A stretch of DNA of 64,000 nucleotides. It comes from Microbacterium limosum. Its GTDB lineage: Bacteria > Actinomycetota > Actinomycetes > Actinomycetales > Microbacteriaceae. Numbering within the stretch: position 1 is the stretch's first letter; each line of letters opens with the position of its first letter. The stretch spans positions 2,418,001 through 2,482,000 of the forward strand of contig NZ_CP137080.1 of NCBI RefSeq assembly GCF_036324365.1. Direction: 5' to 3'. The notes beneath the pieces are model-generated. The model searched no databases. It saw nothing but the letters and a program-made list of their open reading frames with translations, and was not told the DNA's origin. Positions 16,500 through 26,295 of this stretch are shown piece by piece. The position numbers and the translations under genes were made by a program.

Positions 16500-17324
16500 T
16501 CAATCTCCCTGCGGCTTGAGCAGACGCAGACCCGCGACAGCCACCGGAATCACGACCACGACCACGGCGACGATGATCGCGGCGATGCCGATCGGCTCGC
16601 TGCGCGGCTGCTCGAGCAGCCGCCCCGCGGCGAGCCACACGGCTCCCCATCCGATGGCGAGACCGGGCGTCACGCGCCATCCGCTCGCCCATGCGATCCC
16701 GAGGCCGAGGATGCCGAGGACGACGAGGACCGCGACCCCCCACGCGTGGGCGTGGTCCTCCCACGAGGTCGGCCCCACCTCGGTCAGCCACGCCGCGACG
16801 TTGGCGGCCGACGCCACGGTGACCCACCCGAGATGCAGGCCGGTCACGCCGTCCAGCAGCACGGCGTCGGCGGCGCCGTCGCCCGGCACTCGGGTCGCGA
16901 CCGCCCGCTGGAAGGTGACGCACAGCGCCGCAAGCAGCAGGAAGATCACGATCACCGTCGCCCAGATCGGCAACAGCTGCGCCGCCACGAGCCAGAGACC
17001 GTTGAGGACGATCGTCAGGGCGACCCACCAGCCCAGGGCGCGCTGGCGCTCGGATGCGCGCTGCGACGGGAGCGCCTGCCAGACCACGTACGCCACGAGC
17101 CCTGCGTAGATGACCGACCAGATCGAGAACGCCGGGCCGGCCGGCGCGAGGTATGTCGCATCGGAATCCAGCGCGCCGCCCTGGGAGTTCTCGACCGCGG
17201 TCCCGCCGAGCCCACCCACCCCCACGAAAACGGCGACGAGCGTGAAACCCAGCGACGAGATCACCGCGATCTGGCGCAGCAGATCGCGGGCACGCAGGGC
17301 CTGGTCGTGCGATCGGACGCTCAT
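16500..17324 (-). CDS. TspO/MBR-like multi-pass membrane protein
   Basis: A 274-residue membrane protein with about seven hydrophobic segments. PAGPAFSIWSVIYAGLVAYVVWQ near residue 65 and the Trp-rich ALGWWVALTIVLNGLWLVAAQ resemble the TspO/MBR (tryptophan-rich sensory) family, but it is much longer than the ~160-residue classical TspO. It belongs to the extended TspO-like group. Ligand and role are unknown; porphyrin or lipid binding is only an analogy. ATG 17324 is chosen because TATCGT lies 6 bases upstream (leaderless); an in-frame GTG sits at 17330. Confidence 0.72.
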   Translation of the reverse strand: MSVRSHDQALRARDLLRQIAVISSLGFTLVAVFVGVGGLGGTAVENSQGGALDSDATYLAPAGPAFSIWSVIYAGLVAYVVWQALPSQRASERQRALGWWVALTIVLNGLWLVAAQLLPIWATVIVIFLLLAALCVTFQRAVATRVPGDGAADAVLLDGVTGLHLGWVTVASAANVAAWLTEVGPTSWEDHAHAWGVAVLVVLGILGLGIAWASGWRVTPGLAIGWGAVWLAAGRLLEQPRSEPIGIAAIIVAVVVVVIPVAVAGLRLLKPQGD

Positions 17325-17330
17325 GCCCAC

Positions 17331-17336
17331 ACGATA
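17331..17336 (-). promoter_or_regulatory. -10 box of a leaderless transcript (TspO-like gene)
   Basis: On the minus strand TATCGT is followed by 6 bases (GTGGGC) and then ATG 17324. Confidence 0.45.
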
Positions 17337-17379
17337 CGGGGCACGGGCGTCCGATCGCGCGGGCTTGACAGCCTCCCGG

Positions 17380-18426
17380 CTAGGCCCGCTGGCTGGCGAG
17401 AACGCGCGCCGACTCGCGTGCCGCGTTCTCGTTCTTCTTCCCCGCTCGCGATCCGGCCAGCTTGGCGGAGATGTGCTCGCCGACGGTGATCGGCTCGTAC
17501 AGGTCGGGGTGATCGGCGTCGACGCAGGAGGGCAGCGTACGGATCATCGCGTCGGTGTTGCCGTCGTGGAAGAAGGCTGCCGACCGCCGGCGCTTGATCG
17601 TGCCGTCGATGACCGGCGGCTTCACGCGGTGCAGCGTCGACATCCACCGCTCGTTCGTCCAGCGCGCCGTGACGTCGCCGAGGTTGATGAGCAGTGCGTC
17701 ATCCGCCGGTTCCACGTCGTTCCACGATCCGTCGGCCCCGAGCACCTGGAGACCTCGCACCTGGTCCGCCCACAGGATCGTGACGATCCCGTAGTCGGTG
17801 TGCTCGCCCATGCCCATGAGCTCCCCGTCGAGGCGCACGTCGGTGCCGGGCGGCAGCGCGTAGTTGTTCATGCGCATGACATCGAGCGAGTGATCGGTGA
17901 CCCGCTCGAAGAAGTCGGCGGGAAGACCGAGCGCGTCGGCGAAGATGCGGGTCATCGTGCGCGCGACCCGCCCCGCCTCGGCGAAGTAGGCCTGCACCTG
18001 TCCCTCGAAGCCGTCGACGTCGGGCCAGAGGTTGTCGGCGTAATCCGGCTGGGGCAGCTCGGCGACGTGCGGATAGTCGGCGGCGCCCGCCCCGACGTTG
18101 AAGGCTTCGAAGAAGTCGTTCATGCGGGTGGCCGATTCCACTCCGAGCGAGAGCGACAGCGACTCCGACTTGGGCGGGCTGTAGCCGCGGTTGACCCGCG
18201 GCGGCGTGCGGTACGACTTCTTCTGCTCCAGTTCGAGCGCGAAGAACCGGTCCATCGCGTCGGTGAGCCCGTCGATCACGGCGGCGGGGATGCCGTGGCC
18301 CGTGATCTGGATGAATCCGACCGTGCGGCATGCGTCGTCGATCTGCCGGGCGACCTCCGCCCGCTCTGCAGGCGTGCCGTTCGTCACATAGGGAGTGATG
18401 TCGACCAGGGGAACATGGAATGTCAT
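17380..18426 (-). CDS. Isopenicillin-N-synthase-like 2-oxoglutarate/Fe(II) dioxygenase
   Basis: A 348-residue non-haem iron oxygenase. The N-terminal DIOX_N domain starts FHVPLVDITPYV and contains GFIQITGHGIP. The double-stranded beta-helix core supplies the iron ligands in GEHTDYG (His-x-Asp) and STLHRV (His). The 2-oxoglutarate-binding Arg-x-Ser is in RRRSAAFF. Substrate cannot be told from sequence; relatives act on amino acids, terpenoids or secondary metabolites. ATG 18426 has AAGGAG 5-6 bases upstream; an upstream extension to 18492 is unlikely. A strong hairpin lies just before the RBS. Confidence 0.85.
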   Translation of the reverse strand: MTFHVPLVDITPYVTNGTPAERAEVARQIDDACRTVGFIQITGHGIPAAVIDGLTDAMDRFFALELEQKKSYRTPPRVNRGYSPPKSESLSLSLGVESATRMNDFFEAFNVGAGAADYPHVAELPQPDYADNLWPDVDGFEGQVQAYFAEAGRVARTMTRIFADALGLPADFFERVTDHSLDVMRMNNYALPPGTDVRLDGELMGMGEHTDYGIVTILWADQVRGLQVLGADGSWNDVEPADDALLINLGDVTARWTNERWMSTLHRVKPPVIDGTIKRRRSAAFFHDGNTDAMIRTLPSCVDADHPDLYEPITVGEHISAKLAGSRAGKKNENAARESARVLASQRA

Positions 18427-18446
18427 TGCGACTCCTTGGATCGGGA

Positions 18447-18464
18447 GCCGCCCGAGAGGGCGGC
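18447..18464 (-). terminator. Hairpin between treZ and the dioxygenase gene
   Basis: GCCGCCC (18447-18453) and GGGCGGC (18458-18464) form a perfect 7-bp stem with a 4-base loop. It lies about 120 bases after the treZ stop and just upstream of the dioxygenase RBS. It could terminate the tre operon or act in the dioxygenase leader. Confidence 0.45.
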
Positions 18465-18586
18465 CCGCGCTGAGGTGGGGTAGCCGCTTCACGTCTTTCC
18501 AGTCACCCGCGGCGGAAGTTCCGCGTCGGGCTTTCGCGTACGGTGAGCGTCGGCGGAGACGTTACCCCGCCGACGTTTCGCCCGGG

Positions 18587-20317
18587 TTACGGGAGGCGGG
18601 GCCCGACGATCGCCGCCGACTCCGGCGCGATCGTCGCGGTGTCCGCTTCGCGCGAGACGCCCGCGGCATCCGTCGCCAGCAGCACGACGGCGTCCTCGCG
18701 AACCGGCAGAACGGTCGGCCGGTCGCTCAGGTTCACGAGCACCGACAGCGCGCCGCGGTCGAGGCGGAAGACCCCCTCGGCGGGCGTCGACGCGGCCACC
18801 GAGGCGAAGGACGGGTCCGTCGCCTCCGGACGGGCCCGGCGCAGCGCCGCCAGGTCGCGGTGCAGGGCCAGCATGCGGGCGTGATCCCCGCGGCCCGGCT
18901 CGCTCCAGTCCAGCTTGGAGCGCTCGAACGTCTGGGGATCCTGCGGGTCGGGCACGGCCGATTCGTCCCAGCCCATCTTGGCGAACTCGGCGATGCGCCC
19001 CTTCGCGGTCGCCTCGCCGAGCTCGGGCTCGGGGTGCGAGGTGAAGAACTGCCACGGCGTGCCGGCCCCCCACTCCTCCCCCATGAACAGCATGGGCGTG
19101 AAGGGGGAGAAGAGGTTCAGCACGGCCGCGCAGGCGAGCCGCCCGTAGGACAGGGTCTGCGACAGACGGTCGCCCGCCGCACGGTTGCCGATCTGGTCGT
19201 GGTCCTGCGCGAAGGTCACGAGGCGCCAGGTGGGCACGTCGGCGGGAATGGGATGCCCGTGGTCGCGCTCCCGGAAGGAGGAGTAGGTGCCGTCGTGGAA
19301 GAAGCCCCGGGTCGACGTCTTGACCAGCGCCTCCGGCGTGGCGAAGTCCTCGTAGTACCCCGCCTTCTCCCCCGACACGGCGACATGCACCGAGTGGTGA
19401 TAGTCGTCGCTCCACTGCGCGGTCAGGCCGTACCCTCCGGCCTCCCGGGGGAGGATCAGGGTCGGGTCGTTCATGTCCGACTCGGCGATGAGCGTCAGGG
19501 GTCGGCCGAGGTGCGCCGACAGGGCGTCGGTGGCCTCGGCCAGCTCCTTCAGGATGTGGCGGTCGCCGTCGTCGAGGAGGGCGTGCACGGCATCCAGGCG
19601 CAGGCCGTCGACGTGGTAGTCCCGCATCCACATGAGGGCGTTCTCGATGATGAACGCGCGCACCGCGGGCTCATCGAGGTTGACCGAGTCGCCCCACGTG
19701 TTGCGGCTTCCCTCGCGGAGGTACGGGCCGAACTCGGGCAGGTAGTTGCCGCTCGGCCCGAGGTGGTTGTACACGACGTCCTGGATGACGGCGAGGCCCG
19801 CCTGGTGGGCCGCGTCCACGAAGCGCTGGTAGGCGGCCGGCCCGCCGTACTCCTCCTGCACGGCGTACCAGAGGACGCCGTCGTACCCCCAGTTGTGCAC
19901 GCCGTTGAAGCCGTTCACGGGGAGCAGCTCGATGTGGGTCACGCCGATCTCGAGGAGATGGTCGAACCGGTCGATCGCGGCGTCAAGCGTCCCCTCCGGG
20001 GTGAAGGTGCCCACGTGCAGCTCGTAGATGAGGCCGCCCGCCAGCTGCCGTCCGGTCCAGGAGTGATCGAGCCACGTGTGGGCGGCGGGATCGAAGAACG
20101 CCGACGCGGCGTGCACGCCCGACGGCTGGCGGCGGGATCGCGGGTCGGGCCGCAGATCGTCGCCGTCGTCGAGGACGAACCCGTACTCCTCGGCGTCCCC
20201 AAGAGCCAGCTCGGCGCTCCACCAGCCGTCGGCGCGCGCGGTCATCTCCGTGTCGCCCGCCCCGGGTCGGCGCAGCCGCACTCGGGACGCCTTGGGCGCC
20301 CATACGTCCACCGTCAT
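18587..20317 (-). CDS. treZ: Malto-oligosyltrehalose trehalohydrolase
   Basis: A 576-residue GH13 enzyme that releases trehalose from maltooligosyl-trehalose. The N-terminal beta domain starts [16 protein letters not shown]. The catalytic barrel has [13 protein letters not shown], the nucleophile region [10 protein letters not shown] (Asp), the acid in LIAESDMND (Glu) and [11 protein letters not shown]. The TreZ-specific [14 protein letters not shown] and [15 protein letters not shown] segments are present. ATG 20317 overlaps the treY stop in an ATGA junction and has a GAGGAG RBS inside treY. Third gene of the treX-treY-treZ operon, acting directly on the TreY product. Confidence 0.95.
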   Translation of the reverse strand: MTVDVWAPKASRVRLRRPGAGDTEMTARADGWWSAELALGDAEEYGFVLDDGDDLRPDPRSRRQPSGVHAASAFFDPAAHTWLDHSWTGRQLAGGLIYELHVGTFTPEGTLDAAIDRFDHLLEIGVTHIELLPVNGFNGVHNWGYDGVLWYAVQEEYGGPAAYQRFVDAAHQAGLAVIQDVVYNHLGPSGNYLPEFGPYLREGSRNTWGDSVNLDEPAVRAFIIENALMWMRDYHVDGLRLDAVHALLDDGDRHILKELAEATDALSAHLGRPLTLIAESDMNDPTLILPREAGGYGLTAQWSDDYHHSVHVAVSGEKAGYYEDFATPEALVKTSTRGFFHDGTYSSFRERDHGHPIPADVPTWRLVTFAQDHDQIGNRAAGDRLSQTLSYGRLACAAVLNLFSPFTPMLFMGEEWGAGTPWQFFTSHPEPELGEATAKGRIAEFAKMGWDESAVPDPQDPQTFERSKLDWSEPGRGDHARMLALHRDLAALRRARPEATDPSFASVAASTPAEGVFRLDRGALSVLVNLSDRPTVLPVREDAVVLLATDAAGVSREADTATIAPESAAIVGPRLP

Positions 20318-22716
20318 GTCGTCTCCTCGTGTCGCTGGTCGCCCGTCGGCACGAGAACCGCCACGGGGTAGACCGCCAACAGGTCGCCGAGCGCCACCGC
20401 ACCGCCGTCGACGCGGCGGCCCGTGAGTGCATCCGTCCACGATCCGACAGGGCACAGCACGGCCGTCTCGCCCCACCCGCCGCGCGCCGCGAGTCCCACC
20501 GGCAGCCGCGTCGCGACGGTGATCGCGCCGCCCCGGTCGAACGCGATCGCGTGCGCCGCGGCATCCCCGACCACCGTCATGGGCGTGTATCGCGTGAACA
20601 GCTCGGGGCGATCGCGCCGCAGCCGCAGGGCCCGCGAGGTCACGCGCAGCTTGGCGCGGGCGCTGTCGTCGATGGGCGGGTGCTCTCCGCGGTCGAACGC
20701 CTCGTCCACCTCGCTCAGCAGGCGGGCGCGTTCGCCGAAGTCCACCGCGCGCCGGTTGTCGGGATCGACCAGGCTGTCCTCCCACAGCTCGGAGCCCTGG
20801 TAGACGTCCGGCACCCCGGGCCCGGTCAGCTGCAGAACCTTCGCCGAGAGGGAGTTCACCCAGCCCGGGGCCGCGATCTCGTCCACGAACGACGACAGCG
20901 CGGCCGCCGCCCGCTCGTCGTCGAAGGCCGCATCGACGACGGCGTGCATCCGGTCCTCGAAGTCCGCGTCCGGATCCCACCACGAGGTCATCTCCCCCGC
21001 CTCGCGAGCCGCCTTCTCCGCGTAGGCGTGGAGACGCTCGCGCGAGGCGGGCCAGGCCCCGACGATCGCCTGCCACAGCAGGCTGTCGAACGGGCCGTGG
21101 CCGCTGGATGCCGCAGACCGAAGATCCTCGAGCACTTCCGCCCACCGCTCGGGCATCTCGGCCAGCACCGCGAGGCGAGCGCGTACGTCCTCGCCGCGCT
21201 TGGTGTCGTGCGTGGAGCGCGCCGTCATCGCCTGAGGCCAGGACGCCTGCCTGGCGGCCTGCGCGGCGTGGAAGCCGGCGGCATCCAGCGAGAACACCGA
21301 CGGGTCTCCGCCGACCTCGGTGAGCGGGCCCAGCCGGGTGGCACGGTAGAAGGCGGTGTCCTCGACCCCCTTCGCCATGACGGGGCCCGTGGTCTGCTCG
21401 AACCGCCGGGAGACCTCCCTCTCCGGGTCGGCGAGCTGCGGCCCGATGACATCGATCGCACCGGCGAGATCGGGTCGGCGGCGCAGCGCCTCCGCGACCG
21501 CGGCGTCGAGGTGCTCCCGGCCGGCGGGGAGGTACGACCGGTACACGGCGACGCACGCGAGCAGTTCGGCGAGCGCGTCGGCGGCCCCCGTCACGGGCTC
21601 GTCGAGCAGGCGCACGAGCCGGGCGACCTCGGCCGCCTGGATCGTCTCGGCGATGGTGCGCTTGGTGTCGTGGATCAGGTCGTGCCACGAGGTGCCGGCG
21701 GGAAGGCCGGTGTCCGTGCGCAGCGCGGCGTCGAGGGCGTCCAGCCGCGACTCGCCGGCGGGATCGATCAGCACCCGATCGATCTCGGCCATCGCGTCGT
21801 ACCCCGTCGTGCCGGCGGTCTTCCACCACGCGGGCAGGGCCTCGCCGTGCTCGAGGATCTTCTCCACGAGCACGTAGACGCCGCCCGTCGCCTCCGCAAG
21901 CCGGTCGAGGTACCCGCCCGGGTCGGCGAGGCCGTCGGGATGGTCGATACGCAGCCCGTCGACCAGCCCCTCGCGCACCCATCGCAGGATCTCCGCGTGG
22001 GACTCGTCGAACACCCAGGGCACCTCGACCCGCACGCCCGCGAGCGTCGTCACGGCGAAGAACCGCCGGTAGTTCAACTCGGCGGCCTCGCGTCGCCAGA
22101 ACATCAGCTCGTAGTGCTGACGATCGTGCACGGTGCGCACGATCTCCGGCATCCCGAGCCGGTCGCGCTCATCGTCGGCGATCGAGCCCGCCGCGAGCGG
22201 GTAGGCGTTGTCGTAGTAGCGGAGCAGGCCGTCGGGGGCATCGTCGGCGGGCTCCGGATCCACGACGACCTCGCCGTTCGCGATCGCCTCGTCGAGCTCC
22301 GCGCCGAGGATCGGCACGCGCACCCTGCCGCCGCCGAACTCCCCGTCGACGTCGAACGCCTCGGCGTAGCGCGATGAGCGCCCCTGCCGCAGCAGATCCC
22401 ACCACCACGGGTTCACCCTCGGCTGCGATACGCCCATGTGGTTGGGGACGGTGTCCACGAGGATGCCGAGGCCCGCCTCGCGCGCGGCGGCCGCGAACCG
22501 ATCGAGCCCCGCCGCCCCGCCCCGCGCGGGGTCGACCCGCGTCGGGTCGACGACGTCGTAGCCGTGGTCCGACCCCGGCGTCGCCGTCAGCAGCGGCGAG
22601 AGGTAGGCCCACGAGACGCCGAGGTCACGGAGGTAGGCGGTGACGGATGCCGCGGCATCCAGATCGAACGTCTCCCGGATCTGCAGCCGGTACGTGGAGG
22701 ACGGGTGGCGTTTCAT
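20314..22716 (-). CDS. treY: Malto-oligosyltrehalose synthase
   Basis: An 800-residue GH13 intramolecular transglucosylase converting the reducing-end alpha-1,4 link of maltooligosaccharides to the alpha,alpha-1,1 bond of trehalose. It starts [19 protein letters not shown], the conserved TreY N-terminus. [32 protein letters not shown] (nucleophile Asp) and [12 protein letters not shown] (Glu acid) are present, with [16 protein letters not shown] near the C-terminal part. Length is in the family range of about 700-800. ATG 22716 has a GGGAG RBS, 16 bases after the treX stop. It ends in a 4-base overlap with treZ. Confidence 0.95.
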   Translation of the reverse strand: MKRHPSSTYRLQIRETFDLDAAASVTAYLRDLGVSWAYLSPLLTATPGSDHGYDVVDPTRVDPARGGAAGLDRFAAAAREAGLGILVDTVPNHMGVSQPRVNPWWWDLLRQGRSSRYAEAFDVDGEFGGGRVRVPILGAELDEAIANGEVVVDPEPADDAPDGLLRYYDNAYPLAAGSIADDERDRLGMPEIVRTVHDRQHYELMFWRREAAELNYRRFFAVTTLAGVRVEVPWVFDESHAEILRWVREGLVDGLRIDHPDGLADPGGYLDRLAEATGGVYVLVEKILEHGEALPAWWKTAGTTGYDAMAEIDRVLIDPAGESRLDALDAALRTDTGLPAGTSWHDLIHDTKRTIAETIQAAEVARLVRLLDEPVTGAADALAELLACVAVYRSYLPAGREHLDAAVAEALRRRPDLAGAIDVIGPQLADPEREVSRRFEQTTGPVMAKGVEDTAFYRATRLGPLTEVGGDPSVFSLDAAGFHAAQAARQASWPQAMTARSTHDTKRGEDVRARLAVLAEMPERWAEVLEDLRSAASSGHGPFDSLLWQAIVGAWPASRERLHAYAEKAAREAGEMTSWWDPDADFEDRMHAVVDAAFDDERAAAALSSFVDEIAAPGWVNSLSAKVLQLTGPGVPDVYQGSELWEDSLVDPDNRRAVDFGERARLLSEVDEAFDRGEHPPIDDSARAKLRVTSRALRLRRDRPELFTRYTPMTVVGDAAAHAIAFDRGGAITVATRLPVGLAARGGWGETAVLCPVGSWTDALTGRRVDGGAVALGDLLAVYPVAVLVPTGDQRHEETT

Positions 22717-22732
22717 GAGGGCTCCCGCGGAT

Positions 22733-24946
22733 TCAGCGGCGGACTTCGGACGAGGGCGCCCGCGACGGGGTCTCCTCGCCCTGGCTGCTCGCCAGCGCCG
22801 CGAGAGACGCCGCCACGGAGTGGTCCACCTCCGGCTCGGGCACCGAGTGCTCACGCAGCACGATGAGGGATCTCTTCTGCAGATCGACGTGCTCACCCGG
22901 CAGGATGGGGCGCGTGTCGGCCAGTTCTCCCGCGGTGTCGATGATCACGTCCCACTTCGGAGAGAAGTCCAGATCGGGCAGATGGAACTCGATCGTCTCG
23001 TCGCTCGCGTTGAAGAGGATGACGAAGTGCTTGTCGACGATCGGCTCGCCGCGGCGATCGCGCTCGCGGATCCCGTTGCCGTTGAGGAACACCCCCACCG
23101 CGCGCCCGAAGCCGGAATCCCAGTCCTCGGGCTGCATCTCGGTGCCGTCGGGCCGCAGCCACACGATGTCGGGGAGGCCCTGCCCCTTCTCGCGCCGCAC
23201 GGGACGGCCGTCGAAGAACCGCCGACGGCGGAAGGTCGGGTGCTCCTTGCGCAGCCGCGCCACGGCGGCGGTGAACTCCACGAGCGGGTGGTCGGCCTCA
23301 TCCCAGTGCATCCAGGTCAGCTCGTTGTCCTGCGCGTACCCGTTGTTGTTGCCCTGCTGCGTGCGGCCCAGTTCGTCGCCGTGCAGCAGCATGGGGACGC
23401 CCTGCGAGAGCAGCAGAGTCGCGATGAAGTTGCGCTGCTGACGGGCGCGCAGGGTGAGCACCTCGGGGTCATCCGTCGGCCCCTCCACCCCGAAGTTGAA
23501 CGAGCGGTTGTGCGATTCGCCGTCGTTGTTGTCTTCGCCGTTGGCCTCGTTGTGCTTCTCGTTGTAGCTCACGAGATCGCGAAGGGTGAACCCGTCGTGC
23601 GCCGTGACGAAGTTGATGGAGGCCACGGGGCGGCGCCCGGAGTGCTCGTACAGGTCGGCCGACCCGGTCAGTCGCGAAGCGAACTCGCCGAGGGCCTGCG
23701 GCTCGCCGCGCCAGAAGTCGCGCACGGTGTCGCGGTACTTGCCGTTCCACTCCGTCCACTGCGGGGGGAAGTTGCCCACCTGGTAGCCCCCGGGCCCGAT
23801 GTCCCACGGCTCGGCGATGAGCTTGACCTGCGAGACCACCGGATCCTGCTGGACGAGCTCGAAGAAGGTCGCGAGACGGTCGACGTCGTAGAACTCGCGC
23901 GCGAGCGTCGCCGCGAGGTCGAAGCGGAAACCGTCGACGTGCATCTCGAGCACCCAGTAGCGCAGCGAGTCCATGATGAGCTGCAGCGTGTGGGGGTGAC
24001 CCACGTTGAGGCTGTTCCCCGTGCCCGTGTAGTCGGTGTAGTACCGCTTGTCGTCGTCCTCGAGCCGGTAGTACGCCGCGTTGTCGATGCCCCGCATCGA
24101 CAACGTCGGGCCCATGTGGTTGCCCTCCGCGGTGTGGTTGTAGACGACGTCGAGGATGACTTCGATGCCCGCCGCGTGGAGCGACTTGACCATCGCCTTG
24201 AACTCCTGCACCTGGTTGCCGAGGTCGCCCGTCGATGCGTAGGTGTTCTGCGGAGCGAAGAAGGCGATCGTGTTGTAGCCCCAGTAGTTCGACAGGCCCT
24301 TCTCCTGAAGGGTGCTGTCGTTGACGAACTGGTGCACCGGCATGAGCTCGATCGCCGTGACGCCGAGGCGCTGGAGGTGGTCGATCATCGCCGGGTGGCC
24401 GATGCCGCTGTAGGTGCCGCGGATCTCCTCGGGGATGCCGGGGTGGAGCTGCGTGAGCCCCTTGACGTGCCCCTCGTAGATGAACGACGACGCGTACGGG
24501 GTCTTCGGCTGCCGGTCGCCCGCCCAGTCGAAGAACGGGTTCACGACGACCCCCATCATCTGGTGGGGGGCGGAGTCCTCGTCGTTGCGCGTGTCGGGGT
24601 CGCCGAACTCGTAGCCGAAGACGGGCTGGCCCCACTCGACCTCCCCCGAGACCGCCTTCGCGTAGGGGTCGAGGAGCAGCTTGTTGGGGTTGAAGCGCAG
24701 CCCGTTGGCCGGGTCGTGCGGGCCGTGCACGCGATAGCCGTACCGCTGGCCGGGACCGATCTGCGGCAGGTACGCGTGCCACACGAAGGCGTCGACCTCG
24801 ATGATCTCGACGCGGGTCTCCTCACCGTCCTCGCTGAACAGGCACAGCTCGACGCGTTCGGCGCCTTCGCTGAAAAGGGCGAAGTTCGTTCCGTTTCCAT
24901 CGAACGTCGCACCGAGCGGATAGGTGGATCCAGGCCAGGTCTGCAC
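22733..24946 (-). CDS. treX: Glycogen debranching enzyme
   Basis: A 737-residue GH13 isoamylase-type enzyme (TreX/GlgX) that removes alpha-1,6 branches from glycogen or limit dextrin and supplies linear chains to TreY. An N-terminal CBM48 domain starts QTWPGSTYPLGATFDGNGTNFALFSEGA. The barrel has VYNHTAEGN, the nucleophile in GFRFDLAATL, the acid in LIAEPWDIG and the transition-state Asp in FVTAHDGFTL. I chose GTG 24946 because GAGGAG stands 4 bases upstream and the family begins at this residue; in-frame ATGs at 24976 and 25006 lack good RBSs. First gene of the tre operon. Confidence 0.95.
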   Translation of the reverse strand: MQTWPGSTYPLGATFDGNGTNFALFSEGAERVELCLFSEDGEETRVEIIEVDAFVWHAYLPQIGPGQRYGYRVHGPHDPANGLRFNPNKLLLDPYAKAVSGEVEWGQPVFGYEFGDPDTRNDEDSAPHQMMGVVVNPFFDWAGDRQPKTPYASSFIYEGHVKGLTQLHPGIPEEIRGTYSGIGHPAMIDHLQRLGVTAIELMPVHQFVNDSTLQEKGLSNYWGYNTIAFFAPQNTYASTGDLGNQVQEFKAMVKSLHAAGIEVILDVVYNHTAEGNHMGPTLSMRGIDNAAYYRLEDDDKRYYTDYTGTGNSLNVGHPHTLQLIMDSLRYWVLEMHVDGFRFDLAATLAREFYDVDRLATFFELVQQDPVVSQVKLIAEPWDIGPGGYQVGNFPPQWTEWNGKYRDTVRDFWRGEPQALGEFASRLTGSADLYEHSGRRPVASINFVTAHDGFTLRDLVSYNEKHNEANGEDNNDGESHNRSFNFGVEGPTDDPEVLTLRARQQRNFIATLLLSQGVPMLLHGDELGRTQQGNNNGYAQDNELTWMHWDEADHPLVEFTAAVARLRKEHPTFRRRRFFDGRPVRREKGQGLPDIVWLRPDGTEMQPEDWDSGFGRAVGVFLNGNGIRERDRRGEPIVDKHFVILFNASDETIEFHLPDLDFSPKWDVIIDTAGELADTRPILPGEHVDLQKRSLIVLREHSVPEPEVDHSVAASLAALASSQGEETPSRAPSSEVRR

Positions 24947-25073
24947 GGGGCTCCTCGGGTAGGGGGTACTCACCATATCCAAGCGGTGCGGGCGACCCGG
25001 TGTCATGGCATTCTCTTTGGACAGCCGCTGTGCTATGTCCGGAGCGGCCTCGGCACATACCCCCCTCCGACAT

Positions 25074-25079
25074 TAGGCT
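25074..25079 (+). promoter_or_regulatory. -10 box of a leaderless transcript (DUF7882-type gene A)
   Basis: TAGGCT is followed by 6 bases and then GTG 25086. No RBS precedes the start. Confidence 0.5.
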
Positions 25080-25085
25080 GGCGGC

Positions 25086-25439
25086 GTGGGCACGATCTAT
25101 TACGGGGGCGGAGCCACCCCCATCGATATCGAGGACCGCGCCCTTGCGCACCTCAAGGTGGTCATCGCGACCAAGCTTCGCCGAGGGGAGAGCTTCACCG
25201 TCTCCTGGCGGCACCCCGATGACCAGCCGCGCGGGCGCAGCACGATCTGGCTGCACCCCTCCATCCCCCTGCGTTTCGTCTTCGACGACCCCGAACCCGC
25301 GGAACTCAGCCGCGAGTGGATGGAAGAGCTGGCACAGTCGGCGAACTCCTCGGGCGGGATCATGCTCGTCGCCGAGCATTTCACCGGCGAGGAGTCGGCG
25401 GACGGAGAACGCGCCGACGCCACGGCGCACGCCAACTAG
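25086..25439 (+). CDS. DUF7882-type small protein, paralog A
   Basis: A 117-residue acidic protein starting GTIYYGGGATPIDIEDRALAH, followed by LKVVIATKLRRGESFTVSW and STIWLHPSIPLRFVF. This is the compact family common in Microbacteriaceae that databases call DUF7882 (sometimes misnamed ATP-dependent DNA ligase). No catalytic motif is visible; the pattern suggests a small mixed alpha/beta domain. GTG 25086 is leaderless. It is convergent with a homologous copy whose stop is 10 bases away. Function unknown. Confidence 0.8.
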   Translation: MGTIYYGGGATPIDIEDRALAHLKVVIATKLRRGESFTVSWRHPDDQPRGRSTIWLHPSIPLRFVFDDPEPAELSREWMEELAQSANSSGGIMLVAEHFTGEESADGERADATAHAN

Positions 25440-25442
25440 AGG

Positions 25443-25458
25443 GTCCGGCTATCCGGAC
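25443..25458. terminator. Bidirectional terminator hairpin between the DUF7882-type paralogs
   Basis: GTCCGG (25443-25448) and CCGGAC (25453-25458) form a perfect 6-bp stem with a CTAT tetraloop. The hairpin overlaps the stop codon of the minus-strand copy and follows the plus-strand stop by 3 bases, so it can serve both genes. Confidence 0.6.
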
Positions 25459-25778
25459 TGCTCCGCGTCGGCTGCCGACATCTCCTGGGGCTCCGGCACG
25501 ACGAACAATCCGTTGGGGCTCGACGCCGACGTCATGAGCTCCTCCACCCATGCCCGGTTCAGGCGCGGCTCGCGGCTGCCGTGGAACGCGAACTGCATGG
25601 GCACGGAGGGGTGCATCCAGAAGCTGCGGCGACTGATGCCCTCGCTGTCGAGATCGACGGTGAACATGAACGACTCGCTGCGGCGGAGCTTGTTCATGAT
25701 GACCACCCGGAGATGGGCCAGGGTGCGGTCCTCGATGTCGACGGAGTTGTTGATCGTGTCGTAAATGAATCGACCCAT
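25449..25778 (-). CDS. DUF7882-type small protein, paralog B
   Basis: A 109-residue paralog of the convergent neighbour. Shared blocks are IEDRTLAHLRVVI, KLRRSESF, FWMHPSVPMQFAF and the C-terminal NRAWVEELMTSASSPNGLFVVPEP. It is the more typical family member; copy A is more divergent, with a Gly-rich start. No enzymatic motif is visible and the role is unknown. ATG 25778 is leaderless (TATGCT 6 bases upstream). Confidence 0.82.
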   Translation of the reverse strand: MGRFIYDTINNSVDIEDRTLAHLRVVIMNKLRRSESFMFTVDLDSEGISRRSFWMHPSVPMQFAFHGSREPRLNRAWVEELMTSASSPNGLFVVPEPQEMSAADAEQSG

Positions 25779-25784
25779 GGCCCG

Positions 25785-25790
25785 AGCATA
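25785..25790 (-). promoter_or_regulatory. -10 box of a leaderless transcript (DUF7882-type gene B)
   Basis: On the minus strand TATGCT is followed by 6 bases and ATG 25778. Confidence 0.5.
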
Positions 25791-25799
25791 GCCCCGCGA

Positions 25800-26285
25800 T
25801 CACGCGCCCTGCGGCGGACGCAGCAGCAGGGCGATGCGCTCGTCGAGGTACTCCGCCAGCGGCATCCGTCCCGCCCCTCGGCTCCATCGCACGGAGGGCA
25901 CTGCGCCGACCAGCGTCACCGGGCCGGATGCCTCCCCGCGCGCGACCGCGTCGAGGTCGACGACATGCCAGCCCACGTGCACGGTCTCGCCCTCCGCGAA
26001 TCCGCCGCGCAGCGCCGCGAGGGCCAGTTCGGCGCGCTCCCGGGATGCCTGTGCGGTGAATCCGCGCCGCCCGGGGTCGTGAGCACGGACGATCTCGCCC
26101 GTCGCGAGCAGTGCGTCGTCGGCGATCAACAGCACGCCGAGATGCCAGGCCTCCCCGCGCGGCACGACGCGGGGCCCCCGCGCCGCGGCGAACAGGCGCG
26201 GGGTGACGAGCTCGCCGAGGCGCGCCCGCGGAGCGCCCGCAAGACGCCGCCGGGCGGAGGCGACGACACCCGCGGCATCCGTCAT
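25800..26285 (-). CDS. Conserved actinobacterial protein of unknown function
   Basis: A 161-residue soluble, Ala/Arg-rich protein. Recognisable segments are ARLGELVTPRLFAA, VVPRGEAWHLGVLLI, LLATGEIVRAHDPGRRGF and ETVHVGWHVVDLDAVA. I do not recognise a catalytic signature; similar proteins are sometimes labelled glutaminase without support. ATG 26285 is the likely start; the open frame extends upstream into terC but is then a shadow. It lies 10 bases after the terC stop on the same strand, so co-transcription is likely. Confidence 0.65.
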   Translation of the reverse strand: MTDAAGVVASARRRLAGAPRARLGELVTPRLFAAARGPRVVPRGEAWHLGVLLIADDALLATGEIVRAHDPGRRGFTAQASRERAELALAALRGGFAEGETVHVGWHVVDLDAVARGEASGPVTLVGAVPSVRWSRGAGRMPLAEYLDERIALLLRPPQGA

Positions 26286-26295
26286 GCGTGCGCGC

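Noticed and set aside
17365..17386. Promoter with TTGACA near the end of the dioxygenase gene
   Set aside because: The only nearby -10-like sequence (TAGGCC) is 10 bases away, far from the needed 16-18.
22640..25222. Open frame of 860 codons antisense to treX
   Set aside because: Shadow of treX; low-complexity Arg/Val/Asp-rich translation and no recognised domain.
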